This document shows positions 1 to 8,260 of a stretch of DNA of 64,000 bases, in pieces (the first letter of the stretch is position 1; each line of letters starts with the position of its first letter). A program made the position numbers and the translations under genes. Under the pieces are notes generated by a model that was given only the letters and a program-made list of their open reading frames with translations, ran no database searches and was not told where the DNA came from. This DNA comes from Pandoraea terrae (GTDB taxonomy: Bacteria; Pseudomonadota; Gammaproteobacteria; Burkholderiales; Burkholderiaceae). Location of the stretch: NCBI RefSeq assembly GCF_902459695.1, contig NZ_CABPRZ010000001.1, forward strand, positions 372,001 through 436,000, in the 5' to 3' direction.

Positions 1-955
1 CATCGAAGAACAGGAAGTTGCCGGCAGACGGCGCCGGGACATAGCGGATCGCCTGCAAGTGGCTGCGCATGCGCTCGCGTTCGGCAACGACGTGCGCGAC
101 ACTGCGCGCAAGGTGATCGGTATCGTCGAGCGCGGCCAGCGCCGCGACCTGGGCCAGGCGGTTGACGTTGAACGGCGTACGCACACGATTGAGCACATCG
201 ACCACGGCAGGGCTCGACGCCACGCCATAGCCAATGCGAAGGCCCGCGAGGGCGTAGGCCTTCGAGAAGGTGCGCAGCACCAGCCACGGACAGCGCACAT
301 CGCGCAACAGCGCGAAGCAGTCGGCGTAGCCGGGGTCGGCGGCGGCGTATTCGTAATACGCCTCGTCCCAGACGAGCAGCGTTTCGGGGCCGATCGCGGC
401 AAACAGGCGCATCATGTCGGCCGGCGCAATCGTTACGCCGACCGGGTTCGACGGGTTGCTGATCAGCACCATACGCGTGTTCGGCGTGAGCGCGGCGATG
501 ATGCTGTCGACATCGATCGAGAAATCGTCGCGCATCTTGACCGCGCGCACGGTCGCGCCGACCGAGACCGGGTAGAGGATATGCAGGCCGAACGATGGCA
601 CGATCGTGACCACTTCCGCGCCGGGGGCGAGCAGCGCATGGGCCGCGATCGCGATCAGGTCCTCCGAGCCGTTGCCGAACACGAGGCGCTCGGGCGCGCA
701 ATCGAGGTGCGTGGCCAAGGCATCGCGCAACTGTGTGCACGAAGGATCGGGATACAGCGCGACGCTTGCCGCGCTCGCTTGCAGCGCTCGCGCGACGGCC
801 TCGCTCGGGCCCAGCGGATTCTCGTTGCTGCCGAGCTTGGCCACGCGTGCAACGCCGTACTTCGCCTGCACATACTCGGTGGACAGGCCGGCGTTGTATG
901 GCGGCAGGCCGAGTACCTCAGGTCGCACGTGTTCGATCAGGGCAGCGGCGCTCAT
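1..955 (-). CDS. HisC-like PLP aminotransferase (3' end outside window)
   Basis: Class I/II aminotransferase of the histidinol-phosphate aminotransferase family; at least 318 residues are visible and the C-terminus lies beyond base 1. Near the start is [10 protein letters not shown] (about residues 42-51), typical of HisC. SNPSNPVG (166-173), the PLP-pyridine aspartate in WDEAYYEY (D197) and the Schiff-base lysine in [16 protein letters not shown] (K232) are all present. Its ATG overlaps the stop of the ABC ATPase by 4 bases, so it is the last visible gene of an amino-acid-type importer operon. That context favours transamination of the imported compound rather than histidine biosynthesis, since no other his gene is near. 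Family assignment is firm; the substrate is unknown. Confidence 0.85.
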   Translation of the reverse strand, partial: MSAAALIEHVRPEVLGLPPYNAGLSTEYVQAKYGVARVAKLGSNENPLGPSEAVARALQASAASVALYPDPSCTQLRDALATHLDCAPERLVFGNGSEDLIAIAAHALLAPGAEVVTIVPSFGLHILYPVSVGATVRAVKMRDDFSIDVDSIIAALTPNTRMVLISNPSNPVGVTIAPADMMRLFAAIGPETLLVWDEAYYEYAAADPGYADCFALLRDVRCPWLVLRTFSKAYALAGLRIGYGVASSPAVVDVLNRVRTPFNVNRLAQVAALAALDDTDHLARSVAHVVAERERMRSHLQAIRYVPAPSAGNFLFFD

Positions 956-1797
956 GCGATGTTTTCCTCGCTTTGCGGTTTGCGGGTCCAGAACGCGTTC
1001 CGGTCGAAGTAGTTCTGCAGGAACTGCTGCAAGCGCGGGTTCTCCGGATCATGAAAGATCTGCTCAGGGGCGCCCTTCGCGGCGATGCTGCCCTTGTCGA
1101 GGAACACGACGGTGTCGGCGACCTGGGCGGCGAAGCCCATCTCATGCGTGACGACGGCCATCGTCATGCCTTCGGCGGCGAGGGCCTTCATCACTTGCAG
1201 CACTTCTCCGACGAGTTCGGGGTCGAGCGCCGAGGTTGGCTCGTCGAACAGCATGATGTGCGGCTCCATGGCCAGTGCGCGGGCGATCGCAACGCGCTGC
1301 TGCTGACCGCCCGACAGGCGTGCCGGATGCGAGTCGGCCTTCGGACCCATGCCGACCTTTTCGAGCATCGCCATTGCCCGGGCGCGCGCCTGTTCGCGCG
1401 GCATGCGGCGCACGCGCAGCAGGGCTTCCATGACGTTGCCGAGCGCGGTCATGTGAGGCCACAGGTTGAACTGCTGGAACACCATGCCGATATTGCGCCG
1501 CACGCGATTGATCTCGCTTTGCGGCGCGCGTACGCGGTTGGCGGCGCGGCTGTCGGTGTAGCCGAGCAATTCGCCTTCAATCAGCACTTCGCCGGTGGTG
1601 TATTCCTCCAGGAAAGCGAGGCAGCGCAACAGCGTGCTCTTGCCGGACCCGGACGGGCCGATGATGCAGACGACTTCCGATTTTTTCACGTCGAGCGAGA
1701 CGTCCTTCAACACCTCGATGCTACCGAAGTGCTTGCCGACGTTGCGCACCTGGATCAGCGGTTTCGTTTGGCTGAGGGGCTTCTTGGGATCGTTCAT
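952..1797 (-). CDS. polar amino-acid-type ABC transporter ATP-binding protein
   Basis: A 281-residue cytoplasmic ATPase of the GlnQ/HisP class. Visible motifs are Walker [11 protein letters not shown]-loop [11 protein letters not shown], signature [15 protein letters not shown], Walker [12 protein letters not shown] and the H-loop VVTHEMGFA. It is slightly longer than the usual 240-260 residues because of an N-terminal extension and an insert after the Walker A region. It lies 18 bases behind one permease gene and overlaps the aminotransferase start by 4 bases, so it is translated within the same mRNA. It energises the two downstream-facing permeases encoded at 1816-3133. Confidence 0.93.
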   Translation of the reverse strand: MNDPKKPLSQTKPLIQVRNVGKHFGSIEVLKDVSLDVKKSEVVCIIGPSGSGKSTLLRCLAFLEEYTTGEVLIEGELLGYTDSRAANRVRAPQSEINRVRRNIGMVFQQFNLWPHMTALGNVMEALLRVRRMPREQARARAMAMLEKVGMGPKADSHPARLSGGQQQRVAIARALAMEPHIMLFDEPTSALDPELVGEVLQVMKALAAEGMTMAVVTHEMGFAAQVADTVVFLDKGSIAAKGAPEQIFHDPENPRLQQFLQNYFDRNAFWTRKPQSEENIA

Positions 1798-1815
1798 GGC
1801 GCGGATTTGGGAGGG

Positions 1816-2478
1816 TTAGCGCATCAGGAAGCGGCCAACGCGCGATTCGGCCCACTGGCCGGCGCGCGAGGTCAGCTCGACCAGGGCGAGGTAGCAGACG
1901 CACAGCATGAGCAGCGTCTCGACGAAAGCGAACGTAGCCGAGCCGATACCGGTCAGCACGAAGGTCAGTTCAGGGACGGTGACGATCGACAACACGGCCG
2001 TTTCCTTCGACAACACAATGATCATGTTGACGAGCGCGGGCAGGATGATCACGAGCATCTGCGGCGCCTGTACGCGCACGACGCTTTGCCACCGCGTGAG
2101 CCCGAGGCATTCGGCCGCCTCCAGATGGCCGCGCGGCACCGATTCAAAACCGGACCGGAACACTTCGGCAAAGTACGCGCTGCCGTAGATGCCCAGGCCG
2201 ATGATGCCGGCGGGCATCGGATCGAGTTCGAGACCGAACGACGGGCCGCCGTAATAGAGCAGGAACAACTGCACGAGGAACGGCGTGCCGCGGATCAGTT
2301 CGATGTAGGCACGCAGCACGGCGCGCACGATCGGGCCGAAGAACACTTGCAGCACGGCGATCAGGAAGCCGATGGCGATGCCGATGACCACGCCCGCGAC
2401 CCAGGAGGTGAGCGTCACGCCGAAGCCGGAGAGCAGCTCGGCGAGGTGGCTGGTGATGACGGTAGGATCGAATTTCAT
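1816..2478 (-). CDS. amino-acid-type ABC transporter permease (second of pair)
   Basis: A 220-residue inner-membrane permease of the HisM/GlnP class with about five hydrophobic segments. The coupling-helix (EAA) loop is visible as HLEAAECLGLTRWQSVVRVQAPQ-like sequence around residues 119-140. The N-terminal segment carries RGTPFLVQLFLLYYG, a hallmark of this family. An AAGG ribosome-binding site precedes the ATG at 2478, and the gene starts 4 bases after the previous permease ends. Together the two permeases form the heterodimeric channel of the importer. Confidence 0.92.
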   Translation of the reverse strand: MKFDPTVITSHLAELLSGFGVTLTSWVAGVVIGIAIGFLIAVLQVFFGPIVRAVLRAYIELIRGTPFLVQLFLLYYGGPSFGLELDPMPAGIIGLGIYGSAYFAEVFRSGFESVPRGHLEAAECLGLTRWQSVVRVQAPQMLVIILPALVNMIIVLSKETAVLSIVTVPELTFVLTGIGSATFAFVETLLMLCVCYLALVELTSRAGQWAESRVGRFLMR

Positions 2479-2482
2479 CGCG

Positions 2483-3133
2483 TCAGGCCTTCTTGAGTTG
2501 TCGCTCGACCGCGTGGCCCGCGAGCGAGAGCACGCCGTTGATCACGAAATAGATAAGACCGGCGCTGAGGTAGATGTCGAGCGGGCGGAAGGTACTCGCG
2601 GCGAGGTTCTGCGCGGTACGCGTCAATTCGGCGACGCCGACCACCGAGATCAGCGACGAGGCCTTGATCAAAAGCACCATCTCGTTGACGAGCGACGGCA
2701 CCGTAAGGCGAAACGCCTGCGGCACCTGGATGCGCAATAGCGTGCTGCCCGCAGGCAGGCCCAGCATCTGCGCGGCCTCGAGCTGGCCGCCCGGAATGCC
2801 GAGGAAACCCCCACGCATGATTTCGGCGACATACGAGGCGCTGCACAACGATACCGCGCTGATCGCCGCGACGATCGGCGAGACATTCAGGCCGACGAAC
2901 GGCAGGAAGTAATAGACGAGCAACAACTGCACGAGCAGCGGCACGCCACGGAAGAAACCCACGTATAGCGCGCCGAAACGGCGCAATGCCGGATGGCGGC
3001 TCATGCGCGCGGCGCACACGAGTGTGCCGATCACGAAGCCAAAGACGAGCCCGACCAGCGAGATCGCCACTGTGCCGAGCGCGCCTTGCAGCAGCAAGGG
3101 CAGGTTTTGCAGGAAAAAGTCGAAACTGGGCAT
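2483..3133 (-). CDS. amino-acid-type ABC transporter permease (first of pair)
   Basis: A 216-residue integral membrane protein of the same family as its neighbour. It contains the family signature FFRGVPLLVQLLLVYYF in the N-terminal half and the EAA loop GGQLEAAQMLGLPAG. It is separated by 125 bases from the binding-protein gene upstream. That gap is GC-rich and contains CGCCGGC...GCCGGCG-type dyad sequence just past the binding-protein stop. Such a hairpin commonly keeps binding-protein message more abundant than permease message; this is inference. Confidence 0.92.
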   Translation of the reverse strand: MPSFDFFLQNLPLLLQGALGTVAISLVGLVFGFVIGTLVCAARMSRHPALRRFGALYVGFFRGVPLLVQLLLVYYFLPFVGLNVSPIVAAISAVSLCSASYVAEIMRGGFLGIPGGQLEAAQMLGLPAGSTLLRIQVPQAFRLTVPSLVNEMVLLIKASSLISVVGVAELTRTAQNLAASTFRPLDIYLSAGLIYFVINGVLSLAGHAVERQLKKA

Positions 3134-3258
3134 GGCGAGTCTGCGATAAATGCGTCATCCGTTCAGACGGCGCACCGCAATGCGGCCTGCGGCGCGCGGG
3201 GGACTACGTCCGCATGGCGAGACGGCGAGCGCCTCGCGCATGCATCACGCCGCCGGCA

Positions 3259-4092
3259 TTACTCGGCCGGCGTCGGCATCGTTTCGGGCGCTTCCATCTC
3301 GATACCGAACCACTTCTTCTGCAGCGCAACCAGGCGTCCGTCCTTGTGCATCTTCAGGATCGACTGGTCGACGGCGTCGAGCAACGCCTTGCTGTCCGCA
3401 TCCTTGCGGCCGACGTAGCTGAAGTAGACCTTCTGGCCGAAGGCCGGCTGCACGACGGCGAACGTCTCAGGACGCTGGCGCGCGACATACGCGACGTTCG
3501 GCAACGAGTTGCCGACGGCGACGATGCGCCCGGCGGCCAGATCGGCGTAGGCCTGGTTATTGTCGACGTATTCCCGGACGGTGGCCTTGGCCGGCAGCGT
3601 CTCGACGTACTTCTTGACCTGGTCGAGCTGTGCAGATCCCTTGCCGCCGCCGACAGTCTTGCCGGAGACATCCTGCGACTTCATGACGGACTTGTCGTTG
3701 GCGCGCTTGAGGAAGGCGACCGTCGCCTCGGCCACCGGCAGCGTGAAGCGGTAACGCTCCATGCGCGCCTTGGTGACCGTCACCGGGCCGCCGACGATAT
3801 CGAACTTGTTGGCTTCCAGGCCCGGCAGCACGCTGGGCCACGGCAGGTCGAGGAATCTGACCTTGACGCCGAGATCCTTGCCGACTTCGGCAAAGAAATC
3901 GGAGTTGAAGCCCGCCTGTTTGCCGTTCTCGAGGAAGTCGAACGGCGCGAATTGCATTTCGGTACCGATCACCAGCTCGCCCGTGCGTTTGGCCTTGGCC
4001 AGCAGATCTTCGGCATGCACGCTGACGGCGCAAAGGGTCAAGGCGGTGGCGCACAACGACAGCAGGCCAGTTTTCCAAGCAGCAGTTTTCAT
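3259..4092 (-). CDS. periplasmic solute-binding protein of the polar amino-acid ABC family
   Basis: A 277-residue SBP_bac_3 protein. A signal peptide ending in SVHA|E (about residue 26) is obvious, and an AGGAG site sits 5 bases before the ATG. The carboxylate-binding arginine of the family is kept in TKARMERYRF. The aspartate that normally grips the alpha-amino group (in a V-x-D stretch of lobe 2) appears as asparagine in RIVAVGNSLPN. The ligand may therefore not be an ordinary alpha-amino acid. First gene of the leftward operon; it would deliver ligand to the two permeases and the ATPase. Residue equivalences were judged by eye. Confidence 0.9.
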   Translation of the reverse strand: MKTAAWKTGLLSLCATALTLCAVSVHAEDLLAKAKRTGELVIGTEMQFAPFDFLENGKQAGFNSDFFAEVGKDLGVKVRFLDLPWPSVLPGLEANKFDIVGGPVTVTKARMERYRFTLPVAEATVAFLKRANDKSVMKSQDVSGKTVGGGKGSAQLDQVKKYVETLPAKATVREYVDNNQAYADLAAGRIVAVGNSLPNVAYVARQRPETFAVVQPAFGQKVYFSYVGRKDADSKALLDAVDQSILKMHKDGRLVALQKKWFGIEMEAPETMPTPAE

Positions 4093-4444
4093 GAAATCTC
4101 CTGTGGGTGCGGCAGATTTGGGTTGGGTGCGATATCCGTCGCCGCGAGCTCGAAACGGCTCTTGTTCGGACCAGTATATACAGCTTTCAAACTTTTTTAC
4201 ACCGGCTTTCTTGCTTGCGGGGACCTGGAAATACTAAACGCTTAAAAATAAAGCCTCATAGGGATTTACCCGTGCACTACCGACCTTGCCCTGGAAATTC
4301 TGGCGGTATATACATGTAGCCATTGCGCGCGGTGAAAACATCGCTCAGCGCGCGGGAAAGGCTTGAGTCATTCCACCTGGCCGAACCGGACTAGACAGGT
4401 TGCCGCCTGTCGACGGATTTGGCGACAACATCAAGGAGACGCCC
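4093..4444. promoter_or_regulatory. divergent promoter region with two GTATATAC palindromes
   Basis: This 352-base gap separates the leftward transporter operon from the rightward oxygenase operon and must hold both promoters. It is clearly AT-richer than its surroundings. Two copies of the 8-base palindrome GTATATAC occur at 4174-4181 (in CAGTATATACAG) and 4306-4313 (in CGGTATATACAT), 132 bases apart, one towards each gene. TATACT/TATACA within them also resembles -10 hexamers, so they may be promoters, operators or both. No regulator gene adjoins the gap inside the window. Confidence 0.4.
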
Positions 4445-5422
4445 ATGGGGCAGCCCGCATACATTCCGGTGATTGATTTGCAAGGCGTGCGCAACCGTGA
4501 CCGCGCGGCGACCGAACAGGTCGCGCGCGAGATCCGCGAGGCCTGCACGAGAAGCGGCTTCTTCTACATCAGGAATCACGGGGTGCCGGTCGAGACGCTG
4601 GCGCGTGCGCAAGCCGCGGCGCGCACCTTCTTCGCCCATCCGCGCGAGACCAAGCAACGCGTGGCGGTCAATCAGCGCCATCGCGGCTTCAATGCGCTCG
4701 GCGATGCGACGATGTATCAGGCGACCAAGCCCGACTTCAAGGAATTCTTCAGCATCGGGCTCGAACTGCCCGAGGATGATCCGGCCGTGCTCGCCGGCGA
4801 GGCGCTGCGCGGCCCGAACAACTGGCCCGACTTCATGCCGGACCTGCAGCCGGCGCTCTACAGGTATTACGAGGCGATCGGCGCGTGTGGCGCGGATCTG
4901 CTGCGCGTGGTCGCGCTGAGCCTCGGCATCGACGAAGCGTTCTTTGTCGACAAGTACCAGAAGCGCCTGCAACGCACGCAAATGGTCTACTACCCGCCGC
5001 AGTCGCCCCAGTCGGAAGCGGATCAGTTCGGCGTCGCGCCGCATACCGACTATGGCTGCATTACGCTGCTGTGGCAGGACAATGTCGGTGGCCTGCAGGT
5101 GCGGGAGCTGGGCTCGCAGTCATGGATCGATGCGCCGCCGATCGAGGGCACGCTGGTCATCAACGTGGGCGACCTGCTGGCGCGCTGGTCCAACGACCGC
5201 TTCCGTTCGACGCTGCACCGCGTCGTCAACCGGTCGGGCCAGGAGCGCTATTCGATTGCGACGTTCTACGATCCTGACTATGGCGCCAACGTCGATCCGC
5301 GCGATCTCGGGGCGAGCGATGCCGACGCCAAGTACGCCCCGGTCGCCGCGGGCGACTATATTCTCGGCCGCATCAACGACTCGATGGGCTATCGCAAGAA
5401 GCAGAGCCAATCGGTGGCTTAG
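4445..5422 (+). CDS. Fe(II)/2-oxoglutarate-dependent oxygenase, isopenicillin N synthase-like
   Basis: A 325-residue member of the isopenicillin N synthase/ACC oxidase-like family. The N-terminal half has the DIOX_N pattern (IPVIDLQG, SGFFYIRNHGVP). The jelly-roll half carries the iron ligands H200 and D202 (APHTDYGCITLLWQD) and H258 (RSTLHRVVN), and R268/S270 (RYS) to bind 2-oxoglutarate. The start at 4445 is chosen because AAGGAG lies 6 bases upstream; longer in-frame starts lack this. The next gene, an FAD 2-hydroxyacid dehydrogenase, follows after 44 bases, so the two probably act on one compound. Substrate unknown. Confidence 0.9.
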   Translation: MGQPAYIPVIDLQGVRNRDRAATEQVAREIREACTRSGFFYIRNHGVPVETLARAQAAARTFFAHPRETKQRVAVNQRHRGFNALGDATMYQATKPDFKEFFSIGLELPEDDPAVLAGEALRGPNNWPDFMPDLQPALYRYYEAIGACGADLLRVVALSLGIDEAFFVDKYQKRLQRTQMVYYPPQSPQSEADQFGVAPHTDYGCITLLWQDNVGGLQVRELGSQSWIDAPPIEGTLVINVGDLLARWSNDRFRSTLHRVVNRSGQERYSIATFYDPDYGANVDPRDLGASDADAKYAPVAAGDYILGRINDSMGYRKKQSQSVA

Positions 5423-5466
5423 CGTGTACAGGCCCTAATGCCGCGCCTTCAATTCAAGGAGTGAGG

Positions 5467-6846
5467 ATGACAGAGGTAATCGCAGCCCTGCGCGAGGCGC
5501 TCGGCGATGACGCTGTGCGCACGGGCGAGGCCATTGGCGAGCGTCACCATACCGACTGGTCGGGCCACGCCCCCGCGCAGCCGCGTGCGCTCTTGCTACC
5601 GCGCACGACGGAGGAAGTGGCGGCGGCACTGCGGATCTGCGACGCGCATCGCCAATCGGTGGTGCCGCAGGGTGGCATGACGGGGCTTGCGGGTGCGGCC
5701 GTGCCGACAGCGGGCGACATTGTCCTGTCGCTCGAACGGATGAGCGGCGTCGAGGAGATCGATCCCGCAGCCGCGACGCTAACGGTACTTGCCGGCACGC
5801 CACTGCAGGTCGCGCAGGAGGCGGCGGCGGCGCAGGGCTTCGAGCTTGCACTCGATTTCGGTGCGCGGGGTTCGTGCCAGATCGGCGGCAATATCGCGAC
5901 CAACGCGGGCGGTTTGCGCGTGATCCAATCGGGCATGACGCGCGATCTGCTGCTCGGTCTCGAAGTCGTGCTTGCGGACGGCACGATCCTGAGTTCACTG
6001 AACAAGATGGTCAAGAACAACACGGGTTACGACCTGAAGCAACTGTTCGTCGGTTCGGAAGGCACGCTCGGTGTCATCACGCGCGCGGTGTTGCGCCTCT
6101 CGCCGCCGCGTCCGCAACGTCACACCGCGCTGTGCGCGCTGGCCGATTTCGACGGTGCGCTCGCACTGCTCGGTCACATGCGCCGTCGACTGGGCAGCGA
6201 CGTCGGCGCGTTCGAGCTGATGTGGCCGGATTTCTTCGACCTGTGCGTATCGCTGACGCGCAGCAAGACCTCGCCGTTCGCCGCGGCGCATCCCATGTAT
6301 GTGCTCGTCGAGATGGCGAGTATCGGCGGTGATGATGATGCCGGGCGTTTCGCGGCGGTCCTGGGCGATGCGCTCGAGGACGGCATTGTCACTGACGCGG
6401 TCATCGCCCAGTCGGCGAGCGATGCGGCGGCGTTATGGGAGATCCGCGAATGCACGGCCGAGTTTCCGGTCGCGCTCGATCCGATCAACCTGGACATCAG
6501 TTTGCCGATCGGCCGGATCGGCGCTTTCGTCGACGAATGCCGCGCGGCATTCGCGGCCGCATGGCCGGTGCACCGCGCGTTCTTCTTCGGGCATATCGGT
6601 GACTCGAACCTGCATGTCACGGTCGACGGACGCACCAGTCCGGGCGCCACGCACGCGGGCGTCGACGATATCGCTTATGCGCTGGTGCGGCAATACGGAG
6701 GATCGGTGTCGGCCGAACATGGCATTGGCGTGCTGAAGCGGCCGTATCTTTCGTATTCGCGTATGCCAGCCGAGCTTGCGACGATGCGCCGGATCAAGCA
6801 GGCACTGGACCCGAACGGCATCCTGAATCCCGGAAAAGTCCTTTAG
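5467..6846 (+). CDS. FAD-linked 2-hydroxyacid dehydrogenase, GlcD/D-2-hydroxyglutarate dehydrogenase family
   Basis: A 459-residue flavoprotein with the N-terminal FAD_binding_4 (VAO-type) fold (VVPQGGMTGLAGAAVP, GARGSCQIGGNIATNAGG, NNTGYDLKQLFVGSEGTLG). The C-terminal FAD-oxidase domain ends in the family signature (FFFGHIGDSNLHVTV, SAEHGIG, LDPNGILNPGKVL). It is about the normal length for D-lactate or D-2-hydroxyglutarate dehydrogenases, which pass electrons to a quinone or an electron-transfer flavoprotein. AAGGAG at 5456-5461 points to the ATG at 5467. It is the second gene of the operon with the oxygenase. A distant paralogue is at 42787. The precise hydroxyacid is not evident. Confidence 0.88.
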   Translation: MTEVIAALREALGDDAVRTGEAIGERHHTDWSGHAPAQPRALLLPRTTEEVAAALRICDAHRQSVVPQGGMTGLAGAAVPTAGDIVLSLERMSGVEEIDPAAATLTVLAGTPLQVAQEAAAAQGFELALDFGARGSCQIGGNIATNAGGLRVIQSGMTRDLLLGLEVVLADGTILSSLNKMVKNNTGYDLKQLFVGSEGTLGVITRAVLRLSPPRPQRHTALCALADFDGALALLGHMRRRLGSDVGAFELMWPDFFDLCVSLTRSKTSPFAAAHPMYVLVEMASIGGDDDAGRFAAVLGDALEDGIVTDAVIAQSASDAAALWEIRECTAEFPVALDPINLDISLPIGRIGAFVDECRAAFAAAWPVHRAFFFGHIGDSNLHVTVDGRTSPGATHAGVDDIAYALVRQYGGSVSAEHGIGVLKRPYLSYSRMPAELATMRRIKQALDPNGILNPGKVL

Positions 6847-6866
6847 ACGCCGTGTAGCTAAACCGA

Positions 6867-6897
6867 AAATGCCCGCTGAAAACAAGCGGGCATTTTT
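6867..6897 (+). terminator. rho-independent terminator after the oxygenase/dehydrogenase operon
   Basis: An 11-base perfect stem, AAATGCCCGCT (6867-6877) and AGCGGGCATTT (6885-6895), with loop GAAAACA, runs into a short U tract. It starts 21 bases after the stop of the FAD dehydrogenase. The flanking A residues make it possibly bidirectional. Confidence 0.9.
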
Positions 6898-6979
6898 GTT
6901 TGTGCGTCCCGAAAGGCATATCTCCCCTGCACCATCCGTATTTTCCCTATTGCGACGCCGGCATCCGGCAGCATGCGGC

Positions 6980-7045
6980 TGTTCCGGAAATGGAATGTGT
7001 CGTTTCACGGTGCTGGCTATGCGAATGTTTTCGTCTACATATACT
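6980..7045 (+). promoter_or_regulatory. promoter and predicted LysR operator of the rightward uptake/demethylase operon (site A)
   Basis: TGTTCCGGAAATGGAA (6980-6995) is the candidate operator. A TATACT hexamer at 7040-7045 is a good -10, and CTATGC at 7017-7022 sits at -35 spacing (17 bases). Operator centre to -10 centre is 55 bases, placing the site near -64 from the expected start of transcription. That is the usual recognition position of LysR-type activators. The same motif, orientation and 55-base spacing recur at 19009-19074 and 22967-23032. The rest of the 294-base gap 6847-7140 holds only the upstream terminator. Confidence 0.7.
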
Positions 7046-7140
7046 GAACTCGAAAATAATAAATCGTAGATAAGGCAGTTTTATTGCAGGCAGGGAAATT
7101 AATTTATTGTCTAACGCGTGCTGTGCGCCACGGGAGCGTC

Positions 7141-8034
7141 ATGAAAAAGATAATGATTTTGCTGATAGCTGCACTTGCGATGTCCATTGCGGGAATTCCC
7201 GCTCATGCGGCATCTGACTGGCAGGAGCTCGATGTTCAGTTCTATCGGGGTAACGGCTTCAAGCAATATAGCAACGCGATCGACAACACGACCGGCAATC
7301 CGACGGGCGGGTCGAGCACATTGAATGTTTTTCAATTGAACTACAGCAACGGGTGGAAATACGGCGCCACTTATTTTTACTTTCAGAATGCATTTGATAA
7401 TGGTGATTATCGAATGTATACGCAGGGATGGGAGTTTCTAAGTTTAAACAAGATTTTCAATAGAAATTTGTCATTTGGTCCGGTGAAGGAATTAAGAATT
7501 GCGCCGGGTTGGCAATTCTCGACCTCCAAGGATTATTACGCCGGAACCCAGAATCAGGGCGCCGCTGCGGATATGGGCGCCAAGGTGGTTTACCCCGCCG
7601 CCGACACCAAGGATTTGTTTCTGGGTCTGGACTTCTTCCTGGACATTCCCGGCTTCGACTTCGCTGGCATCACGGCGGGTATCTACCAGGATTTCCAGAA
7701 GAAGACGAAGTTCGTGGCTCAGCCGTCGGTGAATTTCTACTACCGCTCGCATTTTTATTTGGGCGCGACCCGCTGGAAGGCGGAAGGCTACGCGCAGTGG
7801 TATGCCGCGCGCCGGTCGCGCGTCGACGCGAATCTTGATGCGGTGTCGTATTTCACCATGCAGCATGCGTTGCTGCTCGATACCGGGTTGTTGCTGTGGG
7901 ATCGGCCTGACCAGTTCTATACCGGCCTCCAATTGCAATGGTCGCACAACACATATGGGGTCAAGACCATCCCCGGTGTGTCCAAGGCAACCAACGAGTT
8001 CTTCCCGCAAATCCTGTTCGAGTGGGTTTTCTGA
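7141..8034 (+). CDS. Tsx-like outer-membrane channel
   Basis: A 297-residue outer-membrane beta-barrel of the nucleoside-specific Tsx channel family. A signal peptide MKKIMILLIAALA...AHA is followed by many alternating aromatic strands (NVFQLNYSNGWKYGATYFYF) and the chain ends in phenylalanine (ILFEWVF), as barrel proteins do. The start at 7141 is chosen for the signal peptide and a GGGAG upstream; an earlier in-frame start lacks a signal sequence. It heads the operon that also encodes a BMP-family binding protein, so it probably admits the purine-like substrate to the periplasm. The first third is markedly AT-richer than neighbouring genes, which suggests acquired DNA. Confidence 0.8.
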   Translation: MKKIMILLIAALAMSIAGIPAHAASDWQELDVQFYRGNGFKQYSNAIDNTTGNPTGGSSTLNVFQLNYSNGWKYGATYFYFQNAFDNGDYRMYTQGWEFLSLNKIFNRNLSFGPVKELRIAPGWQFSTSKDYYAGTQNQGAAADMGAKVVYPAADTKDLFLGLDFFLDIPGFDFAGITAGIYQDFQKKTKFVAQPSVNFYYRSHFYLGATRWKAEGYAQWYAARRSRVDANLDAVSYFTMQHALLLDTGLLLWDRPDQFYTGLQLQWSHNTYGVKTIPGVSKATNEFFPQILFEWVF

Positions 8035-8260
8035 CAGGGAAGCCGGTATTCGGCGGGCGTTTGCAGGGATCTGTTTCAACTTTGAGACGTTATTTCTCAC
8101 AAGCAGGGTTAGCAACACTACGATCCTTCCCTACGATGGGTTTCACTACGTCGTGGGGAAGGCAGGAGATTGGGCGGTCTGCCGTGCGCATGCCGTTCCG
8201 ACGACGCGACGTTTGCCGGACTGCGTCGGTTTCTCGATATTGGTGCACAAGGAGCAAATG

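Noticed and set aside
733-2496. Long plus-strand open frame (587 codons) opposite the transporter genes
   Set aside because: It is antisense to well-recognised ABC genes, has no family features and an Arg/His/Asp-rich composition typical of shadow frames in GC-rich DNA. The same holds for long antisense frames at 2986-4245, 23430-25034, 26588-28909 and 57917-60942.
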